Assembly: GCF_001812805.1 (NCBI RefSeq)
Contig: NZ_KV810513.1
Location: 1 to 64,000, forward strand
Reading direction: 5' to 3'
Length of the DNA stretch: 64,000 bases
DNA from: Corynebacterium sp. HMSC078H07
Lineage (GTDB): Bacteria; Actinomycetota; Actinomycetes; Mycobacteriales; Mycobacteriaceae
Below the pieces are notes generated by a model, which worked only from the letters and a program-made list of their open reading frames with translations, did not search any database and was not told the DNA's origin. Shown one piece after another: positions 37,704 to 47,235 of this stretch; position 1 is the stretch's first letter; the number at the start of each line of letters is the position of its first letter. A program made the translations under genes and the position numbers.

Positions 37704-39077
37704 TTAGGAGGAGAAGCCGATGAAACGCGTCGGCACCGCCGGTTCATCGCGAGTAAGCGCCAGGCCTTCCCACGGCAGAGTAGTAATGGCGGTGGCGAGG
37801 TAGTCGCGGGATTCGTGGAGGGAGGGAAGTCCGTCGACGATTTCTCCATCGCGCATAAGCGGCACGGTCATAGCGCGGGCGGTGAGGGTGCCGGTGTCCG
37901 GATCCTCGGCGTCGAAAGGCAGCACGAGCTCTTCGACGGCCACCCCGGAAGAGCGGTACGTACGCAGCGCACGTTTGGCTCCGCCCTGGGATTTCTTGGA
38001 GGAGGAACGTTTCGCCACCGGATGACCGTCGACCTCCACGACCTTGTACACCATGCCGGCCGTCGGCGCGCCTGAGCCGGTCACCACGGAGGTGCCTACA
38101 CCATAGACATCGACGGGGTCTCCGCGCAGACCAGCGATGGCGAACTCGTCGAGGTCGGAGGAGACCACGATCTTGGTGTTGTGGTTGCCCAAGTCATCGA
38201 GTTGCTTGCGCACGCGGCGAGTCACCGCGGCCAAATCACCAGAATCGATACGCACGCCGCCCAACTCGGGGCCGGCGACGCGCACGGCGGTTTCTACGCC
38301 CTTGGTGATGTCGTAGGTGTCGACCAGCAGCGTGGTGCCCACGCCAAGCGTCTCGATCTGGCCGCGGAATGCTGCTTCCTCATTCGGCGTGCCGTCGTCG
38401 TTGACGTGTGCCAGGGTCCAGGAATGCGCTGCCGTACCAGAGACCGGAATATCGTAGCGGTAGCCTGCCTCGAGGTTAGAGGTGGCCTCAAAACCTGCCA
38501 AGTAGGCGGCGCGCGCAGACGTCACCGCAGCGTATTCGTGGGCGCGGCGTGAGCCCATCTCAATAATCGGGCGGCCATCGGCAGCCACGACCATACGCGA
38601 GGCGGCCGAGGCCACTGCAGAGTCAGAATTCATGATGGAGAGAATGACCGTCTCCAAGATGAGGCACTCGCCGAAGGTGCCGCGTACGGTCAGCAGCGGA
38701 GAGTAGGGGAAGTAAATCTCGCCTTCGCGGTAGCCATCAATCTGGCCGGAGAAACGATAATGCGCGAGGTAGTCCTTGGTTTCCTCATCGAGGAAGTCCA
38801 TCTCCGCCAGTTGGCGGGCGGTAAAGCGGAAATCCCGCACTGCTCGCAGCACGCGTTCGGTGCCGGCGACGACACCATAGCGGCGCTCGTTGGGCAGGCG
38901 ACGGGCGAAAACCTCGCAGGTTACCTGGCGGTGAGCGGAACCATCGCGCAGTGCTGCCTGCAGCATGGTGAGCTCGTATTTATCGGTGAGCAGGGCCGTG
39001 GAACGGTCAGAAGGGACATTTCCAGCGTTCACGACGTTGTCTGAGGTACTAGTCACATCGAAGATGCTACTCAGCAT
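37704..39077 (-). CDS. pncB: Nicotinate phosphoribosyltransferase
   Basis: A 457-residue NAD-salvage enzyme: TDKYELTMLQAAL at the N-terminus, EMGSRRAHEYAAVTSARAAYLAGFEATSN in the centre, GGVRIDSGDLAAVTRRVRKQLDDLG at the phosphate-binding strand, and DVYGVGTSVVTG near the C-terminal phosphate loop. The start is ATG 39077; a GTG at 39056 would remove seven residues. It shares NAD metabolism with nadE at 22.8 kb but is not linked to it. Confidence 0.94.
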   Translation of the reverse strand: MLSSIFDVTSTSDNVVNAGNVPSDRSTALLTDKYELTMLQAALRDGSAHRQVTCEVFARRLPNERRYGVVAGTERVLRAVRDFRFTARQLAEMDFLDEETKDYLAHYRFSGQIDGYREGEIYFPYSPLLTVRGTFGECLILETVILSIMNSDSAVASAASRMVVAADGRPIIEMGSRRAHEYAAVTSARAAYLAGFEATSNLEAGYRYDIPVSGTAAHSWTLAHVNDDGTPNEEAAFRGQIETLGVGTTLLVDTYDITKGVETAVRVAGPELGGVRIDSGDLAAVTRRVRKQLDDLGNHNTKIVVSSDLDEFAIAGLRGDPVDVYGVGTSVVTGSGAPTAGMVYKVVEVDGHPVAKRSSSKKSQGGAKRALRTYRSSGVAVEELVLPFDAEDPDTGTLTARAMTVPLMRDGEIVDGLPSLHESRDYLATAITTLPWEGLALTRDEPAVPTRFIGFSS

Positions 39078-39097
39078 GCATCAAAAATTCAGCCAAT

Positions 39098-39682
39098 CTA
39101 TTCTTCCAGCTGGATGACTACGTAAACTTGACCGTCGTTATAGGCCACGCCGACGGCAGCGGTGGACATGCGGCGGTCCCGGAGAGCTGCGACGTGGGAC
39201 GGGGACTGGCGGAAGGCTTCCACGAATTCATAGCCACTGGCCTTGTCCAGGGGCAGGTGATGCTGCACCATTTGAATATTTTCGTCCGCCGGATTTTCGG
39301 TCTTCGTCACCGCATTACACTCGGCCTTTTCGCGCGCCGCGGTCTGGCGGTCGATCCACGGCACGAGTGGGCCCTGGTTGTCTTCCTCGCGCCAGGTATT
39401 GAGGGCTTCGATCAGCTCGTGTTGGATAGTCTCCAGCTGGCGCTGCACGTGGACCTCGGGGAGCTCGTAGTCGCAGGACGCCGGCGCGGGTTCGGGGGCT
39501 GGCTTGTCGTTAGAGCTACCGCCCTGTGAAGGGGACGTCAGGCTGACTACCGCGGCGACGAGTGTGCCGCCCAGCACGAGGGCGGTGAGCACAAGCTGAA
39601 GAAGGCGAGCAAGATCCTCTTGGGATGGAGTACGACCAGCAAGAATGTCCGCCAGGGCGGTGGGGAGAGCAAAAGAATTCAT
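39098..39682 (-). CDS. CAP-domain (SCP-like) membrane-anchored protein
   Basis: A 194-residue protein with one membrane segment (about residues 27-50), a short proline/serine linker, and a C-terminal CAP domain. That domain includes HELIEALNTWREEDN, MVQHHLPLDKASGYEFVEAFRQSPSHVAALRDRRMSTAAVGVAY and the closing strand VYVVIQLEE. The canonical His of 'SPsHxaal' is present. It is exposed at the cell surface; its function is unknown. The start is ATG 39682 (MNSFALP). Confidence 0.7.
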   Translation of the reverse strand: MNSFALPTALADILAGRTPSQEDLARLLQLVLTALVLGGTLVAAVVSLTSPSQGGSSNDKPAPEPAPASCDYELPEVHVQRQLETIQHELIEALNTWREEDNQGPLVPWIDRQTAAREKAECNAVTKTENPADENIQMVQHHLPLDKASGYEFVEAFRQSPSHVAALRDRRMSTAAVGVAYNDGQVYVVIQLEE

Positions 39683-39774
39683 CGACGGCAGCCACCTGGA
39701 AACGATAATCACATATTGAGTCCCCGTCAGTATAGCCGCTCACAGCGTCACATTTTTTGGCTAGGGTAGAAGGC

Positions 39775-40110
39775 ATGAATGCGCACCGAGAAACGTCCGC
39801 GAGCGTGGTGATGAGTTCGCCCATGGCCACCCCGGAATTGGATGAGGCCATTGAGGTCGACGTCGCCACGAGCGAAAACCTGCCGTGGATGTGCATCGTC
39901 TGGGATGACCCCGTCAATCTCATGAGCTACGTCTCCTATGTCTTCCAGACGGTCTTGGGTTACGACAAGAAGCGAGCCAACGAGCTCATGATGCAGGTTC
40001 ACACCGAGGGCAAGGCCGCCGTCTCCAGCGGTGAGCGTGACAAGGTCGAGGCCGATGTGAAGAAGCTGCAGGTTGCGGGTCTGTGGGCCACGATGCAGCA
40101 GGCAGGCTAA
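39775..40110 (+). CDS. clpS: ClpS adaptor
   Basis: A 111-residue N-end-rule adaptor that delivers substrates to ClpC/ClpP. The core reads [45 protein letters not shown], with the DDPVN substrate-pocket motif. The N-terminal 35 residues are a flexible extension. It is 12 bp upstream of DUF2017, the usual actinobacterial pairing. Confidence 0.93.
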   Translation: MNAHRETSASVVMSSPMATPELDEAIEVDVATSENLPWMCIVWDDPVNLMSYVSYVFQTVLGYDKKRANELMMQVHTEGKAAVSSGERDKVEADVKKLQVAGLWATMQQAG

Positions 40111-40122
40111 GGAGAGGACAGT

Positions 40123-40659
40123 ATGCAGGCCTGGAAGAAGAAAAAGTCCTTCATACGCGGTGCTAAGTACACCGCTGTTTTTGAGCCCATGGAGCGCGAG
40201 GTGATAGGGGATCTCACCGCGACGGTCTCGGAGGCCATCATTGCCCGCGCCCAATCGGCGCCGAAGGATGAGTTGGCGGACATGGTGGATATGCCTACCG
40301 GTCACACGGAAGCGCCGGAGGACCCGTCCCTTGCCCGCCTCTTCCCGGATTTTCAGAAGCCCGGCGATGAGGAGTTTGATGGCGATAATGCGTTGCTGCG
40401 CTCCTTGCACGAAAACGATATTGCCCGCGCCAAGCTGGAGAACCTCCAAGTCATCAACACAGCGCTCGGCCCAACCGGCGGGGTTGAGGTCACCATCAGT
40501 GAGGAAGAAGCCCATGCCTTCCTCGCGGGTCTCAATGATTTGCGATTGTTCGTGGCATCGGGCGATGTTGAGCACGGCTCTCAGGGAGCGGACCGTGACA
40601 CCCTCGTGGAGTGGTTAGCCTTCTGCCAGGACTCCTTGCTCAACGTCATCATGGACTAA
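40123..40659 (+). CDS. DUF2017 family protein
   Basis: A 178-residue protein of the DUF2017 family found beside clpS in actinobacteria. Features are YTAVFEPMEREVIGDLTATVSEAI near the start, SLARLFPDF in the middle, and VTISEEEAHAFLAGLNDLRLFVAS and LVEWLAFCQDSLLNVIM in the C-terminal helices. No biochemical role is known. Confidence 0.8.
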   Translation: MQAWKKKKSFIRGAKYTAVFEPMEREVIGDLTATVSEAIIARAQSAPKDELADMVDMPTGHTEAPEDPSLARLFPDFQKPGDEEFDGDNALLRSLHENDIARAKLENLQVINTALGPTGGVEVTISEEEAHAFLAGLNDLRLFVASGDVEHGSQGADRDTLVEWLAFCQDSLLNVIMD

Positions 40660-40663
40660 GACC

Positions 40664-41635
40664 ATGCGAACTGTGTCTGAGCTTGGCTTTTCTGTTGGTC
40701 ATGCCACGCGCGATGATACCGGCGTTACCGTTATCTATTGCGGTGAGCAGGGAGCCGTCGCCAGTGTTGATGTACGTGGCGGCGGTCCCGGCACGCGTGA
40801 AACGGATCTGCTTCAGCCACACAACACCGTCGAGCGCGTCCACGCCATTGTCCTCGCGGGCGGCTCGGCTTTTGGTTTGGCCGCGGCCGATGGCGTCATG
40901 AGGGGACTTGAGGAGGCCGGCATCGGGTTTCCGGTCTTTGGCGAAGATAAACTAGGCCCGCGCGTTCCTATCGTGCCCGGTGCTGTCATCTTTGACCTGC
41001 TTGCAGGTCCCCAGCGTCCCACCGCAGCAGATGGCGCGCAGGCACTGCGCTCCGCATTGGCGGGGCATGATGACACCACCGGTAGCGTTGGCGCCGGCGT
41101 GGGTGCCTGTGCAGGAAAAATTCGGGGAGGGGTGGGCATGGCGCTTATCGACGTCTCCCCCTACACCCTCGCCGCCGTCGTCGTTGCGAATCCCGTGGGC
41201 CAAGTGATCGATGGTGCGACCGGCCGGCTCTTTGGCGCACCCGACAAGCCAGCTGTAGACATCAAGCGCTTCGCCGCTGCGAAGAGCCTTGCGGAGGCCC
41301 ATCTCAACACCACCATCGGCGCTGTCTTGACAGATGCTCCCATCACCAAGGCCCAAGCCAAGCGCCTTGCCTTGGCCGGCCACGATGGCATCGCCCGCGC
41401 GGTGCGCCCGGCTCACTCGCCGCTGGATGGCGACACGATCTTTGCAGCTGCGACGGGGAGGGTAGGGGAGACGTCGGCAAGCACGGCGGGAACCGCACCC
41501 GGAGTCGACGCCGACGTTCTTGCCTCCCTCAGCGCCGCAGCGGCCGATGCCGTGGAGGCTGCCATCGTGGATGCCGTGGTCAATGCCGCCCCAGGCTTGG
41601 GCTTGGAGGCGTACTCCTCGCTGCTCTCTTGCTAA
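40664..41635 (+). CDS. P1-family (DmpA/NylC-type) N-terminal nucleophile hydrolase
   Basis: A 323-residue protein of peptidase family S58/P1, which matures by self-cleavage. The expected cleavage site is Asn215-Thr216 in HLNTTIGAVLTDA. This is the NylC-like NTT form with threonine as nucleophile, rather than the serine of DmpA. VGAGVGACAGKIRGG and AGGSAFGLAAADGVMRGL are the conserved glycine-rich loops. Substrates in the family include beta-peptides and nylon oligomers; here unknown. It runs with clpS-DUF2017 in one direction with 4 bp spacing. Confidence 0.85.
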   Translation: MRTVSELGFSVGHATRDDTGVTVIYCGEQGAVASVDVRGGGPGTRETDLLQPHNTVERVHAIVLAGGSAFGLAAADGVMRGLEEAGIGFPVFGEDKLGPRVPIVPGAVIFDLLAGPQRPTAADGAQALRSALAGHDDTTGSVGAGVGACAGKIRGGVGMALIDVSPYTLAAVVVANPVGQVIDGATGRLFGAPDKPAVDIKRFAAAKSLAEAHLNTTIGAVLTDAPITKAQAKRLALAGHDGIARAVRPAHSPLDGDTIFAAATGRVGETSASTAGTAPGVDADVLASLSAAAADAVEAAIVDAVVNAAPGLGLEAYSSLLSC

Positions 41636-41647
41636 AGTTGGGGCATT

Positions 41648-42370
41648 ATGACGAGCAGTGGACCTTTTGGTCAGCAGAATTCCTATCAGCCCAATCCCTT
41701 CCAACCCACTCCGGACAGCGCCGGAGTAGGTCAGAAGCGCACCGTTAATGCGGGCGATTCGAAGAACTACACACGCGCCGGGCGCCTTAAAACGGCCCTG
41801 TCGCTCACCGTAGGCTTTCTTGCCATTGAGTGGATTATCCACATCATCAACTTCCTCTTCTTCGGCAATGACCTGGGGCAGTACGGCATTCACCCGCTGG
41901 ACTTCAACGGCATCTGGGGAATCTTCACCGCCCCGCTGTTGCATGCCAACTTTGAGCACCTCATCGGAAACTCACTGCCAGGAGCTATCTTCTGCTTCCT
42001 TATCGGTTTGTCTGGCCGCAAGGCGTGGTGGGAAGTCACGATCATCGTCGTGCTCATCGCCGGCGTGGGCACCTGGCTTCTCGGCGGGCCGGGCACCTCC
42101 CATATCGGCGCCTCCGGCATGGTCTATGGCTGGTTGGCTTACCTCATCGTGCGCGGTATTTTTAACCGCTCGCTTAGTCAGTTCCTTGTGGGCGTTGGCT
42201 TGGGCTTTGCCTACTCCGGTCTCATCTGGGGCGTGCTGCCCATCTATGAAGGAGTGAGCTGGCAGGGTCACCTCTTTGGTGCTATTGGCGGCATTGTGGC
42301 GGGCATGGTGATTACGTCCGATGACCCGATTAAGAAGGTAAAGCCGCAACCGCAGGCAGGGATGCGCTGA
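41648..42370 (+). CDS. Rhomboid family intramembrane serine protease
   Basis: A 240-residue membrane protein with about six helices. The nucleophile is in [17 protein letters not shown], and the histidine of the catalytic dyad is in [33 protein letters not shown] is the family's first conserved loop with the structural histidines and asparagine. The N-terminal 45 residues are polar and cytosolic. Its stop overlaps the murI start by one base. Confidence 0.9.
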   Translation: MTSSGPFGQQNSYQPNPFQPTPDSAGVGQKRTVNAGDSKNYTRAGRLKTALSLTVGFLAIEWIIHIINFLFFGNDLGQYGIHPLDFNGIWGIFTAPLLHANFEHLIGNSLPGAIFCFLIGLSGRKAWWEVTIIVVLIAGVGTWLLGGPGTSHIGASGMVYGWLAYLIVRGIFNRSLSQFLVGVGLGFAYSGLIWGVLPIYEGVSWQGHLFGAIGGIVAGMVITSDDPIKKVKPQPQAGMR

Positions 42371-43146
42371 TGTCTGACGCCTCTTCTCCCATCGGCATTT
42401 TTGATTCCGGTGTGGGCGGGTTGACAGTTGCGCGCACCATTATGGAGCAGCTGCCGGATGAGTCCATCATCTATATCGGCGATACCGCCCACGCGCCGTA
42501 TGGCCCACGCCCCATCGCACAAGTACGTGAGTTGTCTACGGCGATCGCCGATGAGCTAGTGGAGCGCGGCTGCAAGATGCTTGTCATCGCCTGCAATACA
42601 GCTACGGCGGCCTTTCTTCACGACGCCCGTGAGCGCTACAGCATCCCCGTCGTCGAAGTTATCCGTCCGGCAGTGCGCCGCGCTATCGCCACGACGCGCA
42701 ACGGCAAGATTGGCGTTATCGGCACCGAAGGTACCATCACCTCTGGTGCTTACCAGGATCTTTTCGCGGTGAACCCGAACGTCGAATCCTTCGCTGTGGC
42801 CTGCCCGGATTTCGTGAGCTTTGTGGAGCGCGGCATTACCGCCGGCCGCCAGATCCTCGGCGTGGCAGAGGGCTATCTCGCTCCGTTGCAGTCAGCGGGT
42901 GTGGATACCCTCGTGCTGGGCTGCACGCATTACCCGCTGCTCACCGGTGTCATTCAGCTTGCTATCGGTGACAATGTCGCACTGGTGTCCTCGGCTGAAG
43001 AGACTGCGAAGGATGTCATGCGCATCCTCACCACCACCGACATGCTCGCGCCCGAAGGGCAGACCCCCACTCGCAGTTTTGAGTGCACTGGTGACCATGA
43101 GTCCTTCTCACGACTGGCGGCCCGCTTTCTCGGGCCCCAGATTTAA
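42370..43146 (+). CDS. murI: Glutamate racemase
   Basis: A 258-residue enzyme making D-glutamate for peptidoglycan. The two catalytic cysteines are in [11 protein letters not shown] and [24 protein letters not shown] is the N-terminal signature. It is part of a tight run rhomboid-murI-MBL-rph-rdgB. Confidence 0.96.
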   Translation: MSDASSPIGIFDSGVGGLTVARTIMEQLPDESIIYIGDTAHAPYGPRPIAQVRELSTAIADELVERGCKMLVIACNTATAAFLHDARERYSIPVVEVIRPAVRRAIATTRNGKIGVIGTEGTITSGAYQDLFAVNPNVESFAVACPDFVSFVERGITAGRQILGVAEGYLAPLQSAGVDTLVLGCTHYPLLTGVIQLAIGDNVALVSSAEETAKDVMRILTTTDMLAPEGQTPTRSFECTGDHESFSRLAARFLGPQI

Positions 43147-43214
43147 TGGCGGATGAACAGGTACAATCGATTCAAATCCAGCAATCCTCATTGTTTCGTG
43201 GAACTATTGAACGC

Positions 43215-43982
43215 ATGAAGTTGACCATCCTCGGCTGTTCAGGCTCGGTGCCCACTATTGGCAACCCGGCCTCTGGCTACCTCGTGTCTTTTGACTCTGC
43301 CCCGTCCATCGTTATGGACTTAGGCCCCGGGACCCTCGCACGTTTGCAAGAACACCAAGATCCGTGCGATGCCCACGTGGCGTTGACCCACTTGCATGCG
43401 GACCACTGCTTGGACTTCCCGTCACTGATGGTGTGGCGCCGTTTCCACCCCACTGCGCCGGCTGCCTCCCGCAACTTCTGCCTTGGGCCGTCATCCACTG
43501 AGTCCCATTTAGGCCGCTTGTCCTCGGATGAGCCCAATGGTGTGGATGACATGAGTGATACGTTCGCGTTTAGCCCGTGGGTCGACCGCGAGCGCCAGTT
43601 GGTCGACGATGTCTACATCACTCCTTTCCGCACCGTGCATCCGGTGGAAACCTATGCGCTACGCATGGAACACGCGAAAAGCGGTGCCGCGCTGTGCTAC
43701 TCCGCGGACTCGGCGTACACGCCGGCGCTTATCGACGCTGCATCAGGCGCCGATATCTTCTTGTGCGAGGCCGCGTGGGGCGAAACCTCCGAGGGTAAAG
43801 CTCCTAACATGCACATGTCCGGTGCCGAAGCCGGCCGCTTGGCCCGCGAAGCTGGGGTGAAGAAGCTTGTGCTCATTCACCTGCAGCCGTGGGGTGACGC
43901 CGCCGCGACGTATGCGGCTGCAGCGCGCGAGTTTGATGGCGAGATTGTTCTGGGCGCCTCGGGGATGGAATTCGAGCTCTAG
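43215..43982 (+). CDS. Metallo-beta-lactamase fold hydrolase (RNase Z-like branch)
   Basis: A 255-residue protein with the metal motif [11 protein letters not shown], a second histidine in [15 protein letters not shown], the aspartate in [11 protein letters not shown], and the final histidine in [11 protein letters not shown]. It resembles the RNase Z/arylsulfatase-like subgroup rather than lactamases. I start at ATG 43215 ([13 protein letters not shown]); a start at 43146 that overlaps the murI stop would add 23 unconserved residues. Confidence 0.85.
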   Translation: MKLTILGCSGSVPTIGNPASGYLVSFDSAPSIVMDLGPGTLARLQEHQDPCDAHVALTHLHADHCLDFPSLMVWRRFHPTAPAASRNFCLGPSSTESHLGRLSSDEPNGVDDMSDTFAFSPWVDRERQLVDDVYITPFRTVHPVETYALRMEHAKSGAALCYSADSAYTPALIDAASGADIFLCEAAWGETSEGKAPNMHMSGAEAGRLAREAGVKKLVLIHLQPWGDAAATYAAAAREFDGEIVLGASGMEFEL

Positions 43983-44005
43983 ACCCGCGCGGTAGGGTAG
44001 GGGGC

Positions 44006-44734
44006 ATGACTGATTTCACTCGTGCTGATGGTCGCGCGCTCGACCAGCTCCGTAGCGTCCGCATTACCCGTAACTTCACCACCAATCCTGCCGGTTCGGT
44101 GCTTGTGGAGTTCGGCAATACCCGCGTCATGTGCACCGCCTCCGTGGAGTTTGGTGTCCCGCGCTTTAAGAAGGATTCCGGCGAAGGTTGGCTCACTGCT
44201 GAGTACTCCATGCTTCCGTCTGCAACGCATGAGCGCATGCCGCGCGAGTCCATGAAGGGCAAAGTCAAGGGCCGCACGCACGAGATCTCTCGCCTTGTGG
44301 GCCGCTCATTGCGCGCAGCGGTGGATCTGTCTGAGCTGGGGGAGAACACCATTCAGTTGGACTGCGATGTGCTGCAGGCAGACGGCGGTACTCGTACCGC
44401 GTCCATCACTGGTGCGTATGTGGCTTTGGCTGATGCGATTGCCTACCTCAAGGAGGAAGGCGTTGTGCCGGGCGAGCCGCTGCTGGACCCCATCGCGGCG
44501 GTCTCCGTCGGCATCATCGACGGCCATGTGTGCTTGGACCTGCCTTATGAGGAGGATTCTCGCGCAGAGGTGGATCTCAACGTGGTCATGCAGGAAGGCG
44601 GCGACTTCGTCGAGATTCAGGGCACCGGCGAGCACGGACTGTTCGGCCGTCAGGAGCTTAACGACATGCTCGATGTGGCCCAGGCTGGTTGTGCTCAGCT
44701 CATTGAGGCGCAGAAGGCGGCCCTGGGATGGTAA
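44006..44734 (+). CDS. rph: Ribonuclease PH
   Basis: A 242-residue phosphorolytic 3'-5' exoribonuclease that trims tRNA 3' ends. [20 protein letters not shown] leads to the phosphate-binding region, and [14 protein letters not shown] and [23 protein letters not shown] form the active core. Its stop overlaps the rdgB start, a common pairing. Confidence 0.96.
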   Translation: MTDFTRADGRALDQLRSVRITRNFTTNPAGSVLVEFGNTRVMCTASVEFGVPRFKKDSGEGWLTAEYSMLPSATHERMPRESMKGKVKGRTHEISRLVGRSLRAAVDLSELGENTIQLDCDVLQADGGTRTASITGAYVALADAIAYLKEEGVVPGEPLLDPIAAVSVGIIDGHVCLDLPYEEDSRAEVDLNVVMQEGGDFVEIQGTGEHGLFGRQELNDMLDVAQAGCAQLIEAQKAALGW

Positions 44735-45339
44735 AGCTTCTCGTTGCTTCCAATAACGCGAAGAAGCTAAAAGAGTTGGAGAAGATCCTGGCCGATGCCG
44801 GAATTGAAGGTATCGAGCTTCTCCCATTGTCGGCCGTGGAGCCCTATCCGGAGCCCGTCGAGGATGGCCGCACCTTTGCTGACAACGCTCTGATCAAGGC
44901 CCGCGCCGGGGTACAGCACACCGGGCTTGCCACGATTGCGGATGACTCCGGTCTCGCCGTCGAAGAGCTTAACGGCATGCCGGGAGTGCTTTCTGCCCGC
45001 TGGTCCGGTGGTCACGGCGATGATGAGGCGAATAACCGCCTCTTGCTGGGGCAGATGGCGCACGTTCCTGCTGAGCGCCGCGCGGCGGCCTTCGTCTCTG
45101 TCTGTGCACTGGTCACTCCTGATGGTGAGGAACACGTGGTGGAGGGCCGCTGGCCCGGTTCGCTGCTCACCGCACCGCAGGGAGAGAACGGCTTCGGCTA
45201 CGACCCCCTCTTCCAACCCGAAGGCGAGCAGCGCTCTGCTGCCGAGATGACGCCTGAGGAGAAGAACGCGGTCTCACACCGTGGCCGCGCCCTAGCGCAG
45301 TTGCGCGAGCCCCTAGCAGCCCTCGCCCGCCAGGTCTAA
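44728..45339 (+). CDS. rdgB: XTP/dITP diphosphatase
   Basis: A 203-residue Ham1/RdgB pyrophosphatase that removes deaminated purine nucleotides. It has [18 protein letters not shown] at the N-terminus, [24 protein letters not shown] at the active site, and [15 protein letters not shown] and [10 protein letters not shown] toward the end. It starts 7 bp inside rph. Confidence 0.96.
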   Translation: MVKLLVASNNAKKLKELEKILADAGIEGIELLPLSAVEPYPEPVEDGRTFADNALIKARAGVQHTGLATIADDSGLAVEELNGMPGVLSARWSGGHGDDEANNRLLLGQMAHVPAERRAAAFVSVCALVTPDGEEHVVEGRWPGSLLTAPQGENGFGYDPLFQPEGEQRSAAEMTPEEKNAVSHRGRALAQLREPLAALARQV

Positions 45340-45397
45340 GCAGCCGCCCAACCTTGACCGCTAGCCCCAGCATCCATCAGGTGGGCTAGCGAGGTGG

Positions 45398-45493
45398 GGG
45401 ACCAAACTAGAAGGACCATCTGCGAGTCGGCTTCTGTGTTTCCCCAGGTTCAATTCGCAGAATGCGAGCAAATGGTCCCGTGACTTTGGTCCC
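45398..45493. ncRNA. Candidate structured RNA with nested stems
   Basis: Three inverted repeats nest in order. GGGACCAAA (45398-45406) pairs with TTTGGTCCC (45485-45493), GGACCAT (45413-45419) with ATGGTCC (45472-45478), and CTGCGA (45420-45425) with TCGCAG (45455-45460). Two GGACCA and two TGGTCCC copies also allow a competing pairing. There is no ORF or T-run. It lies between rdgB and the oppositely transcribed tRNA-Leu. It could be an sRNA, a 3' UTR structure or DNA-level dyads; strand and expression are unknown. Confidence 0.35.
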
Positions 45494-45541
45494 TTAACCC
45501 ACGAGAACCAGGCATGTGCACGATCGTCCACAAGAAAGAAA

Positions 45542-45582
45542 CAAGGTCTGCGTTGAAGTATGAAGCTTCAACGCAGACCTTG
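45542..45582 (-). terminator. Terminator of tRNA-Leu
   Basis: A perfect 17-bp stem (45542-45558 with 45566-45582) with a 7-base loop, seven bases downstream of the tRNA in its direction of transcription. A T-rich stretch follows on the minus strand. Confidence 0.85.
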
Positions 45583-45588
45583 ATGGTG

Positions 45589-45670
45589 TGCGCCCGGTGA
45601 GACTTGAACTCACACGTCATAAGACACTAGAACCTAAATCTAGCGCGTCTGCCAATTCCGCCACGGGCGC
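45589..45670 (-). tRNA. tRNA-Leu(UAG)
   Basis: An 82-nt class II tRNA. Acceptor GCGCCCG/CGGGCGC, anticodon stem CTAGA/TCTAG with loop TTTAGGT giving anticodon TAG, a long variable arm (GTGTCTTATGAC region) typical of leucine tRNAs, and a GTTCAAGTC T loop. Discriminator base A. Confidence 0.93.
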
Positions 45671-45784
45671 TGAAAGACGTAGCCGCGAAACATACTGTGT
45701 TCGGAGCAACGCTGAATAGCTTACAGGGCGGCAGGCCTACGATGGAAATCCACTTTTCGAACCATGGTGGGTAGGCTGATACGC

Positions 45785-46213
45785 GTGAGCACCAACCAAG
45801 CCCCGAGAAAGAAGATGAAGGTTCGATGGTGGCACATCGTCCTCATCGCGTTTTTCGTCGTGCTCTTTTTGTTCCTTGCCTATTGGCAGTGGACCCGCTT
45901 TAAATCCGGCTCAGGAACCTTCCAGAACTTGGGCTATGCCTTCCAGTGGCCGCTGTTTGCGGTCTTCGTGGTCTATGCCTACCGCACCGCGATGCGCTAT
46001 GAGAACGAGCGCATCGATGCGGAGAATGAGGCCCTCGAAATGGGGCAGGAGCCGGCTCAGTATGAAGCTAAAACCAAGGATGCGGGCAAGGAACAACAGG
46101 TGACTAAAATCGACGAAGACTTTTTGCCGCCGCGCCCGCAGGTGGACGTCGAGACCTTTAATGCCATGAATAAGCAGCGCCGCCGCCGCGGCACCGAAGA
46201 GGAGAACTCATGA
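45785..46213 (+). CDS. Conserved actinobacterial membrane protein, function unknown
   Basis: A 142-residue protein with two membrane helices: one from VRWWHIVLIAFFVVLFLFLA (about residues 14-35) and a second from YAFQWPLFAVFVVYAYRTAM (about 50-70). The intervening AYWQWTRFKSGSGTFQNLGY is a distinctive conserved stretch I recognise from actinobacterial hypothetical proteins but cannot name. The C-terminal half is charged and probably cytosolic. The start is GTG 45785 or ATG 45764. It overlaps the next gene by 4 bp (ATGA), so the two are coupled. Confidence 0.65.
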   Translation: MSTNQAPRKKMKVRWWHIVLIAFFVVLFLFLAYWQWTRFKSGSGTFQNLGYAFQWPLFAVFVVYAYRTAMRYENERIDAENEALEMGQEPAQYEAKTKDAGKEQQVTKIDEDFLPPRPQVDVETFNAMNKQRRRRGTEEENS

Positions 46214-46566
46214 CCAACCCAGCGAACAATGCCGTGCACCCAGACCGCAAGGAGCGCATTCGCGGACCACTGAAGTTCTTCTCCATCGCGGCCACGGTTA
46301 CGGGTATCTTCTTGCTCATTCTGGTCGTGCGCATGATTCTGCAGTATGGCGTGGGCATGGAAATGCCGTCCTGGGCCACGCTCATCGCCCAGGCGCATGG
46401 AGTGGCCTACATGGTGTACTTGGTGTCGATTCTGATTCTGGGTCCGCGTGCGCTGTGGCCGGTGGGCAAGCTCATCACTACTGCTTTGGCCGGTGTGGTG
46501 CCGTTCCTGTCCTTCTGGATGGAGCACAAGCGCCGCGTTGAGGTTACCGAGCAGTTCCAGCTTTAG
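46210..46566 (+). CDS. DUF3817 family membrane protein
   Basis: A 118-residue protein with three membrane helices. The family pattern is visible: GPLKFFSIAATVTGIFLLILVV, AQAHGVAYMVYLVS with its histidine-glycine, and TALAGVVPFLSFWMEHKRR at the end. No function is known. It is encoded between two other small membrane proteins in one operon. Confidence 0.8.
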   Translation: MTNPANNAVHPDRKERIRGPLKFFSIAATVTGIFLLILVVRMILQYGVGMEMPSWATLIAQAHGVAYMVYLVSILILGPRALWPVGKLITTALAGVVPFLSFWMEHKRRVEVTEQFQL

Positions 46567-46570
46567 GCTC

Positions 46571-47176
46571 ATGTCTAACCGCAAGCTCAGCACCACGCTT
46601 ATTGCCGTCGTGGTGCTTCTTTCCCTCGTCTGTGCCGGTTTGGGTATGTATATCGTGCGTCAGCCGCGCGATGTGTATAGCGCCCCTGTAGAATCCACGA
46701 ATTCGCAAGTGGTTACCGCGGTGGAGCGCCAAGAACAGGTGGTGCTGCTCAGTCTCGGGATCCAGGGACTGGCAGAGAAGTCCTCCGCGGGCGAAGTCTT
46801 TGGGGTGCGCGTCCCGTGGACCGATCGCACACAGTTCGTGCAGTACTCCTACAAGGCGAAGCTGGGAATTGAAGGCAAGGATGTTCGCGTCACGGAGACC
46901 GGTGAGCACGCCTATACCGTCAGCATCCCGGAATTTATCTTCATCGGTCATACCGACGAGGAGTTCAAGACCGCAGTAGAAGACAACGGCGTGCTGAGTT
47001 GGACCACGCAGCCACTCGATGCTGCCTCCACGGTGTCTGATGTCCTCAGCGCTGATAAGAAGCGCAAGGACATCAACGATAACCGCGACCTCTTGCAGGA
47101 CCAAGCTCGCAATTTCTATGAGGGCATCATCCGCGGCGTCGACCCACAGGCCCAGGTCACCATGGAATTCCAGTGA
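46571..47176 (+). CDS. DUF4230-like membrane-anchored protein
   Basis: A 201-residue protein with one N-terminal anchor (about residues 7-28) and an extracytoplasmic domain. VVTAVERQEQVVLLSLGIQG, the YSYKAKLGIEGKDVRVTETG strand pair and SIPEFIFIGH are reminiscent of DUF4230, a domain with unknown role. The start is ATG 46571, 4 bp after the previous stop. It ends convergent to the permease fusion. Confidence 0.65.
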   Translation: MSNRKLSTTLIAVVVLLSLVCAGLGMYIVRQPRDVYSAPVESTNSQVVTAVERQEQVVLLSLGIQGLAEKSSAGEVFGVRVPWTDRTQFVQYSYKAKLGIEGKDVRVTETGEHAYTVSIPEFIFIGHTDEEFKTAVEDNGVLSWTTQPLDAASTVSDVLSADKKRKDINDNRDLLQDQARNFYEGIIRGVDPQAQVTMEFQ

Positions 47177-47186
47177 CCCCGCTGCT

Positions 47187-47235
47187 AGGTGGAGTGACTC
47201 GATTGCCCGTGGAGTGACCTTTGGTCACTCCACCT
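47187..47235. repeat. Competing inverted repeats between convergent genes
   Basis: GTGGAGTGACC (47209-47219) pairs with GGTCACTCCAC (47223-47233) across a TTT loop. An upstream copy, AGGTGGAGTGAC (47187-47198), can pair instead with GTCACTCCACCT (47224-47235). It overlaps the permease stop and may act as a bidirectional terminator, though no T-run follows on either strand. Confidence 0.5.
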
